DNA of 62,454 nucleotides from Acidobacteriota bacterium (lineage in GTDB: Bacteria > Acidobacteriota > Blastocatellia > RBC074). Under the pieces are notes generated by a model that ran no database searches, had not been told where the DNA came from, and was given only the letters and a program-made list of their open reading frames with translations. Shown piece after piece: positions 47,321 through 56,624 of this stretch. How positions within the stretch are numbered: the stretch's first letter is position 1; every line of letters begins with the position of its first letter. The position numbers were made by a program, and so were the translations under genes. Location: the NCBI GenBank assembly GCA_016789605.1, contig JAEUQO010000146.1, forward strand, positions 1 through 62,454, written 5' to 3'.

Positions 47321-48568
47321 ATGGATCGAGAGATTGATGCAGGCTTCCGGCGCAAACAGTGGGGGCGACGTCTGGCCCTCAGCGTGGGAGTCGCGGGTTT
47401 GCTGGGAACAATTTTCATCTGGGGGCCGCGCTGGATTCAGCCGTCAATTGCACGCGCCCGTGTGCGCACAGCGACGGTCGAAAGCGGCCCCATTGAATCC
47501 GCCATCACCGCCACCGGCAATGTCGTGCCGGAATTTGAGCAAGTGCTGTCGTCGCCGGTGAACGCCCGCGTCGTCAAAATCCTGAAGCGTCCGGGCGCGG
47601 TGCTTACCAAAGGTGAACCGATCATCGAACTCGATTTGAACGAATCGCGGCTGGCGATTGAAAAGCTGAACCAACAGATCGAGTTGAAGCAAAACCAGCA
47701 AGCCAAAGCCAAGCTCGATCTGGAAAACACCTTGATCGGTTTGCAAAGCCAGTGGGAAATCAAAAACCTGGAATACAAATCGGCCAAAGCCGCCACCGCG
47801 CGCAACCGCGCGTTACGCGCCGAAGGCTTGCTCTCTGAAGAACGGCTGCGCGAAGTCGAACTAAGCGAAGAGAAAACCCGCTTTGAGCTAAAACAGCTTG
47901 AAGGCGCCAAGCTGAACGCGCAGGCTTCGACCAAAACGCAGCTCGAAGGCCTGGCCCTGGAATTAAAAACCATCGTGCAGGAACGCGCCGAGGCGCAGCG
48001 ACAACTGGAACTGGCAACCACCAAATCCGACCGCGACGGCGTGCTGACCTGGGTCATCAATGAAGAAGGCGCGACCGTACAAAAAGGCGCTGTGCTGGCG
48101 CGGATCGCAGATTTGAGCACGTTTCGCGTGGAAGCCAACGTCTCGGACGTGCACGCCAATCGGCTCTCTGTCGGCTTGCCCGTGCGCGTCAAAGTCAACG
48201 ATTCTGTGACCGTGAACGGAGCCATCAGCCGCATCAACCCTACCGTCAACAACGGCGTGATCACGTTGATCATCCATCTGGAAGACAAATCGAATTCGTT
48301 GTTGCGCGCCAATTTGCGCGTTGACGTATTTATCGCCACCGAACGCAAAGAGCGCGTGTTGCGCATCAAGAAAGGACCGTTTGCCAGCGGCGATGGCACG
48401 CGCGATGTGTTTGTCATTCGCGGTGACACGGCGATCAAAATGTCTGCGCGCTTTGGCCTGGTCGGCGCGGAGCATTACGAAATCGTACAGGGCTTGCTCG
48501 AAGGCGACGAAGTCATCATTTCCGATATGACGGACTATCAACATCTCAAGGAACTGAAGCTGAAATAA
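47321..48568 (+). CDS. HlyD/MacA-type periplasmic adaptor protein
   Basis: 415 residues from ATG 47321, with AGGAGAGCG just upstream. One membrane helix at about 18-37 ('LALSVGVAGLLGTIFIWG'), then a first half-lipoyl/barrel segment ('SGPIESAITATGNVVPE...VVKILKRPGAVLTKGEPIIELD'). A long alpha-helical hairpin (about 105-240, coiled-coil-like Glu/Lys/Ala-rich) follows. The second lipoyl half ('DGVLTWVINEEGATVQKGAVLARIADLSTFRVEANV') and beta-barrel close it. It bridges an inner-membrane ABC pump to an outer-membrane channel, which is not in the window. First gene of the sigma-54 transcript. Confidence 0.9.
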   Translation: MDREIDAGFRRKQWGRRLALSVGVAGLLGTIFIWGPRWIQPSIARARVRTATVESGPIESAITATGNVVPEFEQVLSSPVNARVVKILKRPGAVLTKGEPIIELDLNESRLAIEKLNQQIELKQNQQAKAKLDLENTLIGLQSQWEIKNLEYKSAKAATARNRALRAEGLLSEERLREVELSEEKTRFELKQLEGAKLNAQASTKTQLEGLALELKTIVQERAEAQRQLELATTKSDRDGVLTWVINEEGATVQKGAVLARIADLSTFRVEANVSDVHANRLSVGLPVRVKVNDSVTVNGAISRINPTVNNGVITLIIHLEDKSNSLLRANLRVDVFIATERKERVLRIKKGPFASGDGTRDVFVIRGDTAIKMSARFGLVGAEHYEIVQGLLEGDEVIISDMTDYQHLKELKLK

Positions 48569-48583
48569 GAAGGAGATACGGTT

Positions 48584-49312
48584 ATGGCTACGCCCAGCGC
48601 TGTGATAGCGCGTCCGGTCAATTCACAACCCCAGGAACAGATCATGATCCAGCTTGAAGGCGTCGAAAAAGTTTACCGCACAGAACGCATCGAAACTGTC
48701 GCGCTGACCAACATCAATCTGGCAGTGCGCGCGGGTGAATTCATTTCCATCATGGGCCCGTCCGGTTCCGGCAAAAGCACCCTGCTCAATGTCATCGGTT
48801 TGCTCGACGTGCCGTCAGGCGGCAAAGTCGCCATCAACAACCGCCCCATCACGTCGTATAGCGACCGCAATCTGGCGCTGGTCCGCAACGAAGAAATCGG
48901 TTTTATCTTCCAGACGTTCCACCTCATCAACGACCTGAGCGTCGTGGATAACGTCGAAATCCCGCTGCTCTATCGCAAGGGAATTTCTGGCGCCGAACGT
49001 CGCAAAATGGCGTTGCAAGCGCTGGATCGCGTCGGATTGCACGCACGCGTGCACCATTTCCCCAATCAGCTTTCGGGCGGTCAGCAACAACGCGTTGCCA
49101 TTGCGCGCGCCATTGTCGGCAATCCGCGCATTCTGTTGGCCGACGAACCGACCGGCAATCTGGATTCGCAAATGGGTGATGAAATCATGGACGTGCTCAA
49201 ACACTTGAGCGAACAGGAAAAAACCACTGTCGTGATGGTGACGCACGATCCGCGCCAAGCCGACAAAACAGAACGCATCGTGCGGCTGTTTGACGGCAGA
49301 CAAGTCAACTAA
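48584..49312 (+). CDS. MacB/LolD-type ABC transporter ATP-binding protein
   Basis: 242 residues, AAGGAGATA before the ATG. A start at Met21 would also give a standard domain. Walker A 'GPSGSGKST' (58-66), Q-loop 'FIFQTFHL', signature 'LSGGQQQR' (163-170), Walker B 'ILLADEPTGNLDS' and H-loop 'VVMVTHD' are all intact, and 'DEPTGNLD' is typical of the MacB/LolD/FtsE branch. It powers the two permeases downstream, which would carry out mechanotransmission across the periplasm and not classical transport through the membrane. Confidence 0.94.
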   Translation: MATPSAVIARPVNSQPQEQIMIQLEGVEKVYRTERIETVALTNINLAVRAGEFISIMGPSGSGKSTLLNVIGLLDVPSGGKVAINNRPITSYSDRNLALVRNEEIGFIFQTFHLINDLSVVDNVEIPLLYRKGISGAERRKMALQALDRVGLHARVHHFPNQLSGGQQQRVAIARAIVGNPRILLADEPTGNLDSQMGDEIMDVLKHLSEQEKTTVVMVTHDPRQADKTERIVRLFDGRQVN

Positions 49313-49337
49313 AGATTACTTGCAGGAGGGAGAACAC

Positions 49338-49757
49338 ATGAAACGAGTACAACTGATGATCGCCTGTGGCTTGTTGCTCAGCTTGCCATTGCTGCTGTGG
49401 GCACAACCTGAAAACAAAGCGCAATTGCCCGACACGCCGGTGGGAAAACGCATCGCGGGCTATCTGGCGGCGTTTAACTCTGGCCAGGCGAGGCAAGTGG
49501 TAGAGTTCATGAAACAACACGACGGGCGCAAAGATGCCGAACCAATCCCCTTGGACAAACTGGCCTTCATTCAAAAAGACCTGGGCAAACTCAGCTTCCT
49601 GCGCACGGTCAGCGCCGAACCGGAGCACACGCTGCTGGTCGTACTCAAAAGCGAGCGCGGACGTTACATCTCGTTGCATTGTACGGTGGTTCCTGAAGCA
49701 CCCCACAAAATCACGTTCTTTCGTTTTGAGCTGACCGACCCGCTCAACCAGCAATAA
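49338..49757 (+). CDS. Small secreted protein of unknown function in the efflux operon
   Basis: 139 residues from ATG 49338, with AGGAGGGAG upstream. Signal peptide 'VQLMIACGLLLSLPLLLWAQ'. The mature part, about 120 residues, begins 'DTPVGKRIAGYLAAFNSGQARQVVEFMKQHDG', a helical start resembling the N-terminal region that precedes exported hydrolases, and ends with a beta-rich stretch ('HTLLVVLKSERGRYISLHCTVV...KITFFRFELTDP'). This resembles NTF2/SnoaL-like small folds but I cannot assign it. It lies between the ATPase and the first permease, so it is probably a periplasmic accessory, sensor or cargo of the pump. Confidence 0.75.
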   Translation: MKRVQLMIACGLLLSLPLLLWAQPENKAQLPDTPVGKRIAGYLAAFNSGQARQVVEFMKQHDGRKDAEPIPLDKLAFIQKDLGKLSFLRTVSAEPEHTLLVVLKSERGRYISLHCTVVPEAPHKITFFRFELTDPLNQQ

Positions 49758-49801
49758 GCGTCATTGGCAAAATTCACGGATTGCCTTCCCCGCAGAAAAC
49801 G

Positions 49802-51049
49802 ATGCTCAAAAACTATCTCAAAATCGCATTCAAGGTGTTGTTGCGGCGCAAATTCTTCACCTTTATCAGCCTGTTCGGCATCAGCTTCACGTTGGTGGTG
49901 TTGATGGTCGCGGTCGCATTTTTTGATCACACATTCGGCCAACACGCGCCGGAAACCAAACAGGATCGCACGCTGGGCGTGTACTTTCTGGAAATGAAAA
50001 CGCCGGATCGCGACGGCACTTGGAATGGCTCAGCAGGCTATGGCTTTCTGGATTGCCATGTGCGCACCTTGCCCAACGTCGAAAAAGTCGCGCTCTTTAG
50101 CGAGCACGAAATCATTCACTCTTACCCCAACGGCGAAAAAGTTCCGTTGTATCTGAAATACACCGACGGCGAATTCTGGAACGTCCTGGAATTCAACTTT
50201 CTGGAAGGCGCAGCTTATACCAAAGATGATGATCTCAATCGCAATCTGGTGGCCGTCATCAATGAAGCCACGAAAAAGAAGTTTTTTGGCGATCAGCCTG
50301 CGGTTGGCAAATTCATCGAAATGGGCGGGCGCAATTTTCGCGTCACGGGCGTCGTCGCCAACGTGCCGTTTTTGCGCATCACTCCCTTTTCAGATGTTTG
50401 GGTGCCGATTGGCACAGCCAAAAACGACAATTTTCGCCAGGAACTGATGGGCAGCTTTATGGCGCTCGTGCTGGCGCGTTCGCCACAGGATTTTCAAGCG
50501 ATTAAGGATGAGTTTCAGGTGCGTTTGGCGCAGGTCGAATTTCCTGACCCCAAAGAGTGGAATCTGATGACCGGCAATGTCGAAACGTTTTTTGAATCGG
50601 TTTCGCGTGAAGTAATTCCCAGCCAAAACCGCCAGGCACGCCCAAAGTTGTTAATCGCGTTGCTCGTAATCGCGGCGTTACTGTTTATGCTGCTGCCGAC
50701 CATCAATCTGATCAACATCAACATCAGTCGCATCATGGAACGCGCCAGTGAAATCGGCGTGCGCAAAGCGTTTGGCGCATCATCGTGGACGCTGGTCGGG
50801 CAATTCGTGGTCGAAAACATTTTGCTGACATTGGTCGGCGGAGCCATTGGCTTTGTCATCTCGGTGTTTGTGTTGCACCTGATTTCCCAGAGCAACCTGT
50901 TTCCTTATGCCACCTTCACGATGAATTACCGCATTTTCCTCGGCGGCCTTGCGCTGGCAATTGTGTTTGGCTTGCTGTCGGGCGTGTATCCCGCCTGGAA
51001 AATGTCTCGCTTGCATCCGGTGGACGCGCTGAAAGGAGCCACGCGCTAA
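49802..51049 (+). CDS. MacB-like ABC transporter permease 1
   Basis: 415 residues from ATG 49802. N-terminal helix ('FFTFISLFGISFTLVVLMVAVAFF'), a periplasmic domain of about 230 residues with the MacB_PCD pattern ('DGEFWNVLEFNFLEGAAYTKDDD...VINEATKKKFFGDQPAVGKFIEMGGRNFRVTGVV'), then three helices of the FtsX domain ('LLIALLVIAALLFMLLPTINLININ...RASEIGVRKAFGAS', 'GVYPAWKMSRLHPVDALKG'). The motif 'EIGVRKAFGA' contacts the ATPase. Two single-unit permeases form the dimer with the upstream ATPase. Confidence 0.92.
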   Translation: MLKNYLKIAFKVLLRRKFFTFISLFGISFTLVVLMVAVAFFDHTFGQHAPETKQDRTLGVYFLEMKTPDRDGTWNGSAGYGFLDCHVRTLPNVEKVALFSEHEIIHSYPNGEKVPLYLKYTDGEFWNVLEFNFLEGAAYTKDDDLNRNLVAVINEATKKKFFGDQPAVGKFIEMGGRNFRVTGVVANVPFLRITPFSDVWVPIGTAKNDNFRQELMGSFMALVLARSPQDFQAIKDEFQVRLAQVEFPDPKEWNLMTGNVETFFESVSREVIPSQNRQARPKLLIALLVIAALLFMLLPTINLININISRIMERASEIGVRKAFGASSWTLVGQFVVENILLTLVGGAIGFVISVFVLHLISQSNLFPYATFTMNYRIFLGGLALAIVFGLLSGVYPAWKMSRLHPVDALKGATR

Positions 51050-51052
51050 ATC

Positions 51053-51095
51053 AGAACACACGACATAAGCGGCGCGTGTTCTGGATGACGGCTGT
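51053..51095. repeat. Hairpin-bearing dispersed repeat, copy 1
   Basis: AGAACAC (51053-51059) pairs with GTGTTCT (51076-51082) just after the permease 1 stop. The bases 51073-51095 are the reverse complement, with a one-base indel, of 59395-59416, which follows the kinase stop. So the same element occurs twice in this locus in opposite orientation, each time just after a stop codon. Confidence 0.6.
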
Positions 51096-51161
51096 CACGG
51101 TTTAGACGGCCTTTGGCTCACACCGCAGCCAGCGAAGGTCAGCAAATGCCTGGAGAAAACG

Positions 51162-52394
51162 ATGTTCAAACATATCTGCAAACTGGTCTGGAATCGCAAA
51201 CGCGTCAATTTTCTGATCATCCTCGAAATTTTCATTTCGTTTCTGGTGATGTTTTCCGTCATCGTGCTGACCGTGTATTACGCCGATAATTACCGCCAGC
51301 CGTTAGGGTTTGACTATCAAAATGTCTGGTATCTGCAGGTTGAAGCCATAGAAAAATCAGGGACAGCGGAAAAACAGGATCGTCCCCAGCAAATCGAAAA
51401 GTTCAAACGCGTGATGGCCGCAGTCCGTGAATTTGGCGAAGTCGAAGCCGTCGCGGGCGCGCAATATCTGCCATACATGAACGGCAACTGGTCCAGTTGT
51501 AACGACGTCAACGGCAAGCCCGTCTGTTATTGGGCCAACGCCGTCACCGATGATTATCGGGACGTGATGCGCATTAACATCGTGCGCGGGCGCTGGTTTG
51601 GCAAAGAAGACGATGGTGCAAATTACAAACCGTTGATCATCAATCGGCAATTGGCCAAAGAGCGTTTCGGCAACGAAGACCCGATAGGAAAAGCCCTCAA
51701 CCAGCTTGATAAACAAGACTCGTTGCCAGAAGGAAAGCGCGCACGCGTTGAAGAACGTGTGGTCGGAATGGTGGATGATTTTCGCAAAAACGGCGAATTT
51801 GCCGAGTTGAAAGGCTATGCGATTTATCGCAACAGTTTGCGCGAGGCTGACGACCGGCTGCCGCGCGTGCTTGGTGTGCGCGTCCATCCGGGCGTGACCG
51901 CAGCGTTTGAAGAAAAATTATTGAAACGGCTGCAAAACGAAGCCAGCGATTGGTCGTTCACGATCAAACCGCTGACACAAATGCGCGAAGAAATGCACCA
52001 ACAAAGCATTGTTCCGCTGACAGCCTTTGCCGTGGTAGCGGGCTTTTTGATGCTGATGGTCGGTCTGGGCTTAATCGGCGTCTTGTGGCAGAGCGTCACA
52101 CAACGCACCAAGGAAATCGGTTTGCGTCGGGCCAAAGGCGCGACCAAACAGCGCATCTACCGACAAATCCTGGGCGAATTGTTGGTCATCACCACTTGCG
52201 GCGCGTTGATTGGGACACTAGTCGTAGTGCAATTTCCGTTGCTCGATTTTCTGGGATTTGCCACGCCCAAAGTTTATGCCTATGCCATCGTGATTTCCCT
52301 GCTGCTGATTTACGCGCTGACTGCGGTTTGCGGGTTGTATCCGAGCTGGCTGGCAACCAAGGTGCATCCGGCAGAAGCGCTGCATTACGAATAG
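51162..52394 (+). CDS. MacB-like ABC transporter permease 2
   Basis: 410 residues, GGAG before the ATG. N-terminal helix ('FLIILEIFISFLVMFSVIVLTVYY'), a periplasmic MacB_PCD-like domain with 'DDYRDVMRINIVRGRWFGKEDDGANYKPLIINRQLAKERFG' and 'GMVDDFRKNGEFAELKGYAIYR', and a C-terminal FtsX region ('TAFAVVAGFLMLMVGLGLIGVLWQSVTQRTKEIGLRRAKGATKQRIYRQ', 'GLYPSWLATKVHPAEALHYE'). It shares little sequence with permease 1 beyond the domain pattern, so the pump is a heterodimer. A 112-base gap precedes it with the hairpin repeat. Confidence 0.92.
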   Translation: MFKHICKLVWNRKRVNFLIILEIFISFLVMFSVIVLTVYYADNYRQPLGFDYQNVWYLQVEAIEKSGTAEKQDRPQQIEKFKRVMAAVREFGEVEAVAGAQYLPYMNGNWSSCNDVNGKPVCYWANAVTDDYRDVMRINIVRGRWFGKEDDGANYKPLIINRQLAKERFGNEDPIGKALNQLDKQDSLPEGKRARVEERVVGMVDDFRKNGEFAELKGYAIYRNSLREADDRLPRVLGVRVHPGVTAAFEEKLLKRLQNEASDWSFTIKPLTQMREEMHQQSIVPLTAFAVVAGFLMLMVGLGLIGVLWQSVTQRTKEIGLRRAKGATKQRIYRQILGELLVITTCGALIGTLVVVQFPLLDFLGFATPKVYAYAIVISLLLIYALTAVCGLYPSWLATKVHPAEALHYE

Positions 52395-52510
52395 CGGACC
52401 ACAACTGATGCCCACGCAACACGTTGAGAACCTAAACCGATGCCGATTCGTAGTAACTGTTCCCCAAGGGTGAAAGCTACGATCAATCTTTTCTGCGTGT
52501 GAGGTTCAAC

Positions 52511-53329
52511 ATGTTGCGTGCATCACGTCAGACTGCGTTTGCCGGTGAAAAACTGCAACGTCGGGAATTTTCGGGTTTTGCGCTGGCCGAAACGGCCTAC
52601 CCCGCAAACTTGAAAATGCCCAGGCATGCTCACGATCTCGCCTACATCACACTGGTGCTGCAAGGCGGTTACGACGAAATCGCAGGCAACCAAGCGCGTA
52701 ACTGCCACCCGGCGACGCTGGTGTTTCATCCGCCCGACGAGGCGCACGCGATTGAATTTCATCAGCAACCGGTACGCATCTTTCGCGTCGAAACCAAACC
52801 GCATTGGCTGGAACACATTCGCCAACACACCGCCATCCTGGATAAGCAATCGGTCTTTGCGGGCGGCACCGCAGCGCAATTGGCGATGCGGTTGTATCAG
52901 GAATCTCACGCAACCGATGCGGCGGCGGCGCTGACGCTGGAAGGCTTGTTGCTTGAAATTATCTCAACCGCGACGCGTCAGACAGCGCAACGAGAAACGC
53001 GCCTCCCCTATTGGCTGCAACAAGTCCGCGATTGCCTGCACGCACAAATGACCGCTCCGCCGACGCTGGAAACGCTGGCCCAACAGGCACAAGTTCATCC
53101 CGTGTATCTGGCGCGCGAATTCCGGCGGCACTTTCATTGCACTGTGGGCGAATACGTGCGTCGTTTACGCATCGAACACGCCTGCCAACAGATCACGACC
53201 TCCCAACAATCGTTGGCTGACATCGCCCAAACAGCAGGCTTTTACGATCAAAGCCACTTTTCCCGAACGTTCAAACGCATCACGGGCATGACGCCAGCAG
53301 GGTTTCGTGCCGCAGCGCAAAAAGGTTAA
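52511..53329 (+). CDS. AraC family transcriptional regulator
   Basis: 272 residues from ATG 52511, with GAGG 6-7 bases upstream; an in-frame GTG lies four codons earlier. The N-terminal cupin-like half ('MPRHAHDLAYITLVLQGGYDEIAG...HPATLVFHPPDEAHAIEF') should bind a ligand. The C-terminal 100 residues have the two AraC helix-turn-helix units: 'TLETLAQQAQVHPVYLAREFRRHFHCTVGEYVRRLRIEHACQQI' and 'SLADIAQTAGFYDQSHFSRTFKRITGMTPAGFR'. It follows permease 2 by 116 bases and precedes the tricorn-like protease, so it may regulate that gene or the pump. Confidence 0.92.
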   Translation: MLRASRQTAFAGEKLQRREFSGFALAETAYPANLKMPRHAHDLAYITLVLQGGYDEIAGNQARNCHPATLVFHPPDEAHAIEFHQQPVRIFRVETKPHWLEHIRQHTAILDKQSVFAGGTAAQLAMRLYQESHATDAAAALTLEGLLLEIISTATRQTAQRETRLPYWLQQVRDCLHAQMTAPPTLETLAQQAQVHPVYLAREFRRHFHCTVGEYVRRLRIEHACQQITTSQQSLADIAQTAGFYDQSHFSRTFKRITGMTPAGFRAAAQKG

Positions 53330-53418
53330 CCCGGTACAAATTGGCTATTCCCATACAAGATCAACCAACCCAACAACGCTACAGTGAACCGGCATCTTCA
53401 AACCAAAGGAGAACGGAT

Positions 53419-56400
53419 ATGTTGAGATCACTTCTGGCGTTGGTCTGCGTCATTTGCGCAACCATCATCGTGCAAGCGCAGGCTCCCCTGCCGATCACTG
53501 GGGCAACGGTCAACCAAACACACATCGTCTTCAGCTATGCAGGAGAACTTTGGCGCGTACCGCGACAGGGTGGCGAAGCCCAACAACTCGCCTTGCGTCC
53601 AGGCCGCAAAAGCCGCCCGCTGTTTTCGCCGGATGGTTCGCAAATCGCGTTTGCCCTGGAATTTGGAGGCGACACGCAAATTTTTGTCGTGTCAGCAACA
53701 GGCGGCGAAGCGCGCCAATTGACCTGGCATCCCAAAGATTCGGTTCCGCTGAATTGGTCGCCGGATGGCCAATCTGTCTTGCTCCGCTCTGCTCGTTTGC
53801 TGGATTCCTTTGCGCGGTTGTACAGCGTTTCAGTGTCTGGCGGGCCGGAAACGGAATTGCCGTTGCCGAGCGGATACGACGGAGCGTTTTCTCCAGATGG
53901 CAAACGCATCGCCTATTTGCCGTCGCGTATTGCGACTTCCATGTGGCGTAACTATCGCGGCGGTCTGACTTCGCCGTTGTGGATTGCGACGCTGGCTGAC
54001 AGTCAGGTCGAAATGCTGCCCAATGACGGCTCGAACAATCGCCAACCAATGTGGCTGGCTGACAAAATCTACTTCTTGTCAGATCGCACGCTCACCACGA
54101 ACCTGTTCAGCTTCGACAGCAAAACCAAACGCATCACGCAACATACCAATTTCGAGAAATACGACATTCGCGCGGCGTCTGCGACAGCAGATGCCATCGT
54201 TCTGGTGCAAGATGGGAAAATCCATCTGTACGATCTGGCAAGCAAACAAACGCGCGTGGTTCCCATCACCGTTCGCGCGAACGAAGCAGAAACCCAACCA
54301 CGTCTGGCCAAGGTACAGCGCGAAATCCACAACTTCAGTCTTTCGCCGGATGGTTCGCAGGCGCTGTTCACGGCGCGCGGCGAAGTGCTGACGATCAACG
54401 GCAAAGGCGAGGCGCGTAATTGGACAAACTCGCCTGCTTCGGCGGAACGAAATGCCGCCTGGTCGCCGGATGGCAAATGGCTCGCCTATTTTTCCGACGA
54501 ATCCGGCGAATACCAACTGCACTTGCGTCCGACTGACGGCGCGGGTCAACCGCGCAAAATCGCCATCGAACCTGCGCCCAGCTTTTTTGGCGAACCGGTC
54601 TGGTCGCCCGATGCACAGAAGCTCGCGTTTTATGACAAACGTTCGCAGCTTTGGCTGGTCAATCTCACTGCCAACAAAACCGTGCGCGTGGCACAGTCCG
54701 TTCATCCAGAACCTGAAACGATGACGGCGGCCTGGTCACCTGACGGACAATGGCTGGCATACGAAAAGAACCTGCCCAATCGTTTGAAAGCTGTCTTTCT
54801 CTACTCACTCGCAACAGAGCAATCATCACAAGTCACCAGCAGCTTGTATCACGCCGAAGCGCCTGCGTTTGATGCCAGCGGCAGGTATTTGTATTTCCTG
54901 CAAAGCCTGAACGCCGGCCTGCGCCGGGCATTTGGCATGACCTCATTTACATTCCGTTCGCTGGTCACCAAAACCGTAAACGTGGCCGTGCTGAACCAGG
55001 ACAGCCCGTCACCGTTTGCGCCAGCAACAGAATCCGCCGCCACAGCTACGGCAGCATCAGCGATTCAAACAGACGGAATGCAAAATCGTATCTTCACCTT
55101 GCCGCTGCCTGCGCGTGATTACGCAGGTCTGGCCGCAGGCAAAGCCGGAGTCGTTTTTGCGCTGGAAAGCGGCGTCAATGGTCCGCCCACCATTCACAAA
55201 CTCGACGTGCCAAACCGTCGCCCGGAAAGATTTCTCGAAGGCGCGGATGGTTTTGCAGTGTCAGCCGACGGCGGCAAATTGCTGTATGCAGCACGAGGCA
55301 GTTACGGCATTGTGCCGACGACGACGACAGCCAAACCGGGCGATGGACGCCTGGATTTGTCCGCGTTGCAAGTGCAGGTCAATCCGCGTGCGGAATGGCA
55401 ACAGATTTACCATGAAGCCTGGCGCTTGATGCGCGATTACCTTTACGACGCCCATCATCACGGACAAGACCTAAACGCGTTGAAAGCGCATTACGCGGCC
55501 TATTTGCCCAACCTGGTGCGCCGTGAAGATTTGAATACGGTGATGCAAGAGATGTTTTCGCATTTGACGATCAGCCACCTGGGCGTTGGCGGCGGCGATA
55601 TTCCGCAAACCGGAGCCTCAGCCAACACAGGATTGCTCGGCGCGGACTTTGAGATTCATCAAGGCCGCTATCGGGTTACGCGCGTGTTCGTCGGCGACAA
55701 CTCCATGCCGTTGCTGACCGCCCCGCTCACCCAACCGGGTATTCGCGTACAAACTGGCGACTATTTGCTCGCAGTGGACGGACAAGACATCAGCGCGACG
55801 GAAAGCCTGTATCGCTATTTTGTCGGCAAAGCGGGCAAACCAACGCAAATCAAAGTCGCGGCTACACCCAACGGCGAACAGGCGCGCAGCTACACCGTTG
55901 TTCCCATGCGCGGTGAAAACACGCTGCGCTTGTTCAACTGGATCGAAGACAACCGCCGCAAGGTTGCAGAGCTTTCGGGCGGGCAACTGGCCTACATTTA
56001 TTTACCCGACACCGGGCGTACGGGCTATGACCTGTTTAATCGGGATTGGTATGCGCAGCTCGACAAGCAAGGCATCATCATTGACGAACGGGCCAACAGC
56101 GGCGGCGCGCCTGCCGATTATTTCATCGAAGCGCTGCAACGAAAGCCGCTGTCGTATTACGCCTTTCGCGAAGGTCAGGATATGCCCTTTCCCGTGGCAA
56201 CCATTCCCGGCCCGCGCGTGATGATCATCAATCAGGATGCCGGGTCTGGCGGCGACACCTTGCCCTGGATGTTCCGGCGCGCCGGCTTGGGCACACTGGT
56301 GGGCAAACGCACTTGGGGCGGCGGCATTGGCGGTTACCTCAGCTTGCCCAATTTTGTGGATGGTGGTGGAATGGCTGCGCCGAATCGTGGCTTTTTCAAT

Positions 56401-56589
56401 CCGCAAACAGGCGTGTGGGATATTGAAAACCACGGCGTCGCGCCAGATGTCGAGGTCGAACAACTGCCGTCGGCAATGCGCCATGGCCGTGATCCGCAAC
56501 TGGAAAAAGCGGTGCAGATCGCGTTGGAAGAATTGAAAAAGAATCCGCCCGTAAAACCCAAACATCCGCAATATCCAGTCTACAAATAA
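53419..56589 (+). CDS. Exported tricorn-like S41 peptidase
   Basis: 1056 residues from ATG 53419, with AAAGGAG upstream. Signal peptide 'LRSLLALVCVICATIIVQAQA'. About 620 residues of WD40-like PD40 blades ('SPDGSQIAF', 'SPDGQSVLL', 'SPDGKWLAYF') form the substrate gate. A tricorn-type linker ('EWQQIYHEAWRLMRDYLYDAHHHGQDLNALKAHYAAYLP') and a PDZ-like segment ('GVQTGDYLLAVDGQDIS'-like) follow. The S41 catalytic part carries nucleophile Ser943 in 'NQDAGSGGDTLPWMFRRAGLG' and 'DNHGVAPDVEVEQLP'-type C-terminus. It degrades oligopeptides, here in the periplasm, unlike cytosolic archaeal tricorn. Confidence 0.9.
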   Translation: MLRSLLALVCVICATIIVQAQAPLPITGATVNQTHIVFSYAGELWRVPRQGGEAQQLALRPGRKSRPLFSPDGSQIAFALEFGGDTQIFVVSATGGEARQLTWHPKDSVPLNWSPDGQSVLLRSARLLDSFARLYSVSVSGGPETELPLPSGYDGAFSPDGKRIAYLPSRIATSMWRNYRGGLTSPLWIATLADSQVEMLPNDGSNNRQPMWLADKIYFLSDRTLTTNLFSFDSKTKRITQHTNFEKYDIRAASATADAIVLVQDGKIHLYDLASKQTRVVPITVRANEAETQPRLAKVQREIHNFSLSPDGSQALFTARGEVLTINGKGEARNWTNSPASAERNAAWSPDGKWLAYFSDESGEYQLHLRPTDGAGQPRKIAIEPAPSFFGEPVWSPDAQKLAFYDKRSQLWLVNLTANKTVRVAQSVHPEPETMTAAWSPDGQWLAYEKNLPNRLKAVFLYSLATEQSSQVTSSLYHAEAPAFDASGRYLYFLQSLNAGLRRAFGMTSFTFRSLVTKTVNVAVLNQDSPSPFAPATESAATATAASAIQTDGMQNRIFTLPLPARDYAGLAAGKAGVVFALESGVNGPPTIHKLDVPNRRPERFLEGADGFAVSADGGKLLYAARGSYGIVPTTTTAKPGDGRLDLSALQVQVNPRAEWQQIYHEAWRLMRDYLYDAHHHGQDLNALKAHYAAYLPNLVRREDLNTVMQEMFSHLTISHLGVGGGDIPQTGASANTGLLGADFEIHQGRYRVTRVFVGDNSMPLLTAPLTQPGIRVQTGDYLLAVDGQDISATESLYRYFVGKAGKPTQIKVAATPNGEQARSYTVVPMRGENTLRLFNWIEDNRRKVAELSGGQLAYIYLPDTGRTGYDLFNRDWYAQLDKQGIIIDERANSGGAPADYFIEALQRKPLSYYAFREGQDMPFPVATIPGPRVMIINQDAGSGGDTLPWMFRRAGLGTLVGKRTWGGGIGGYLSLPNFVDGGGMAAPNRGFFNPQTGVWDIENHGVAPDVEVEQLPSAMRHGRDPQLEKAVQIALEELKKNPPVKPKHPQYPVYK

Positions 56590-56624
56590 CAACCGCAAGA
56601 TCGAGGAGGCTCTCAAGGCGAGCG

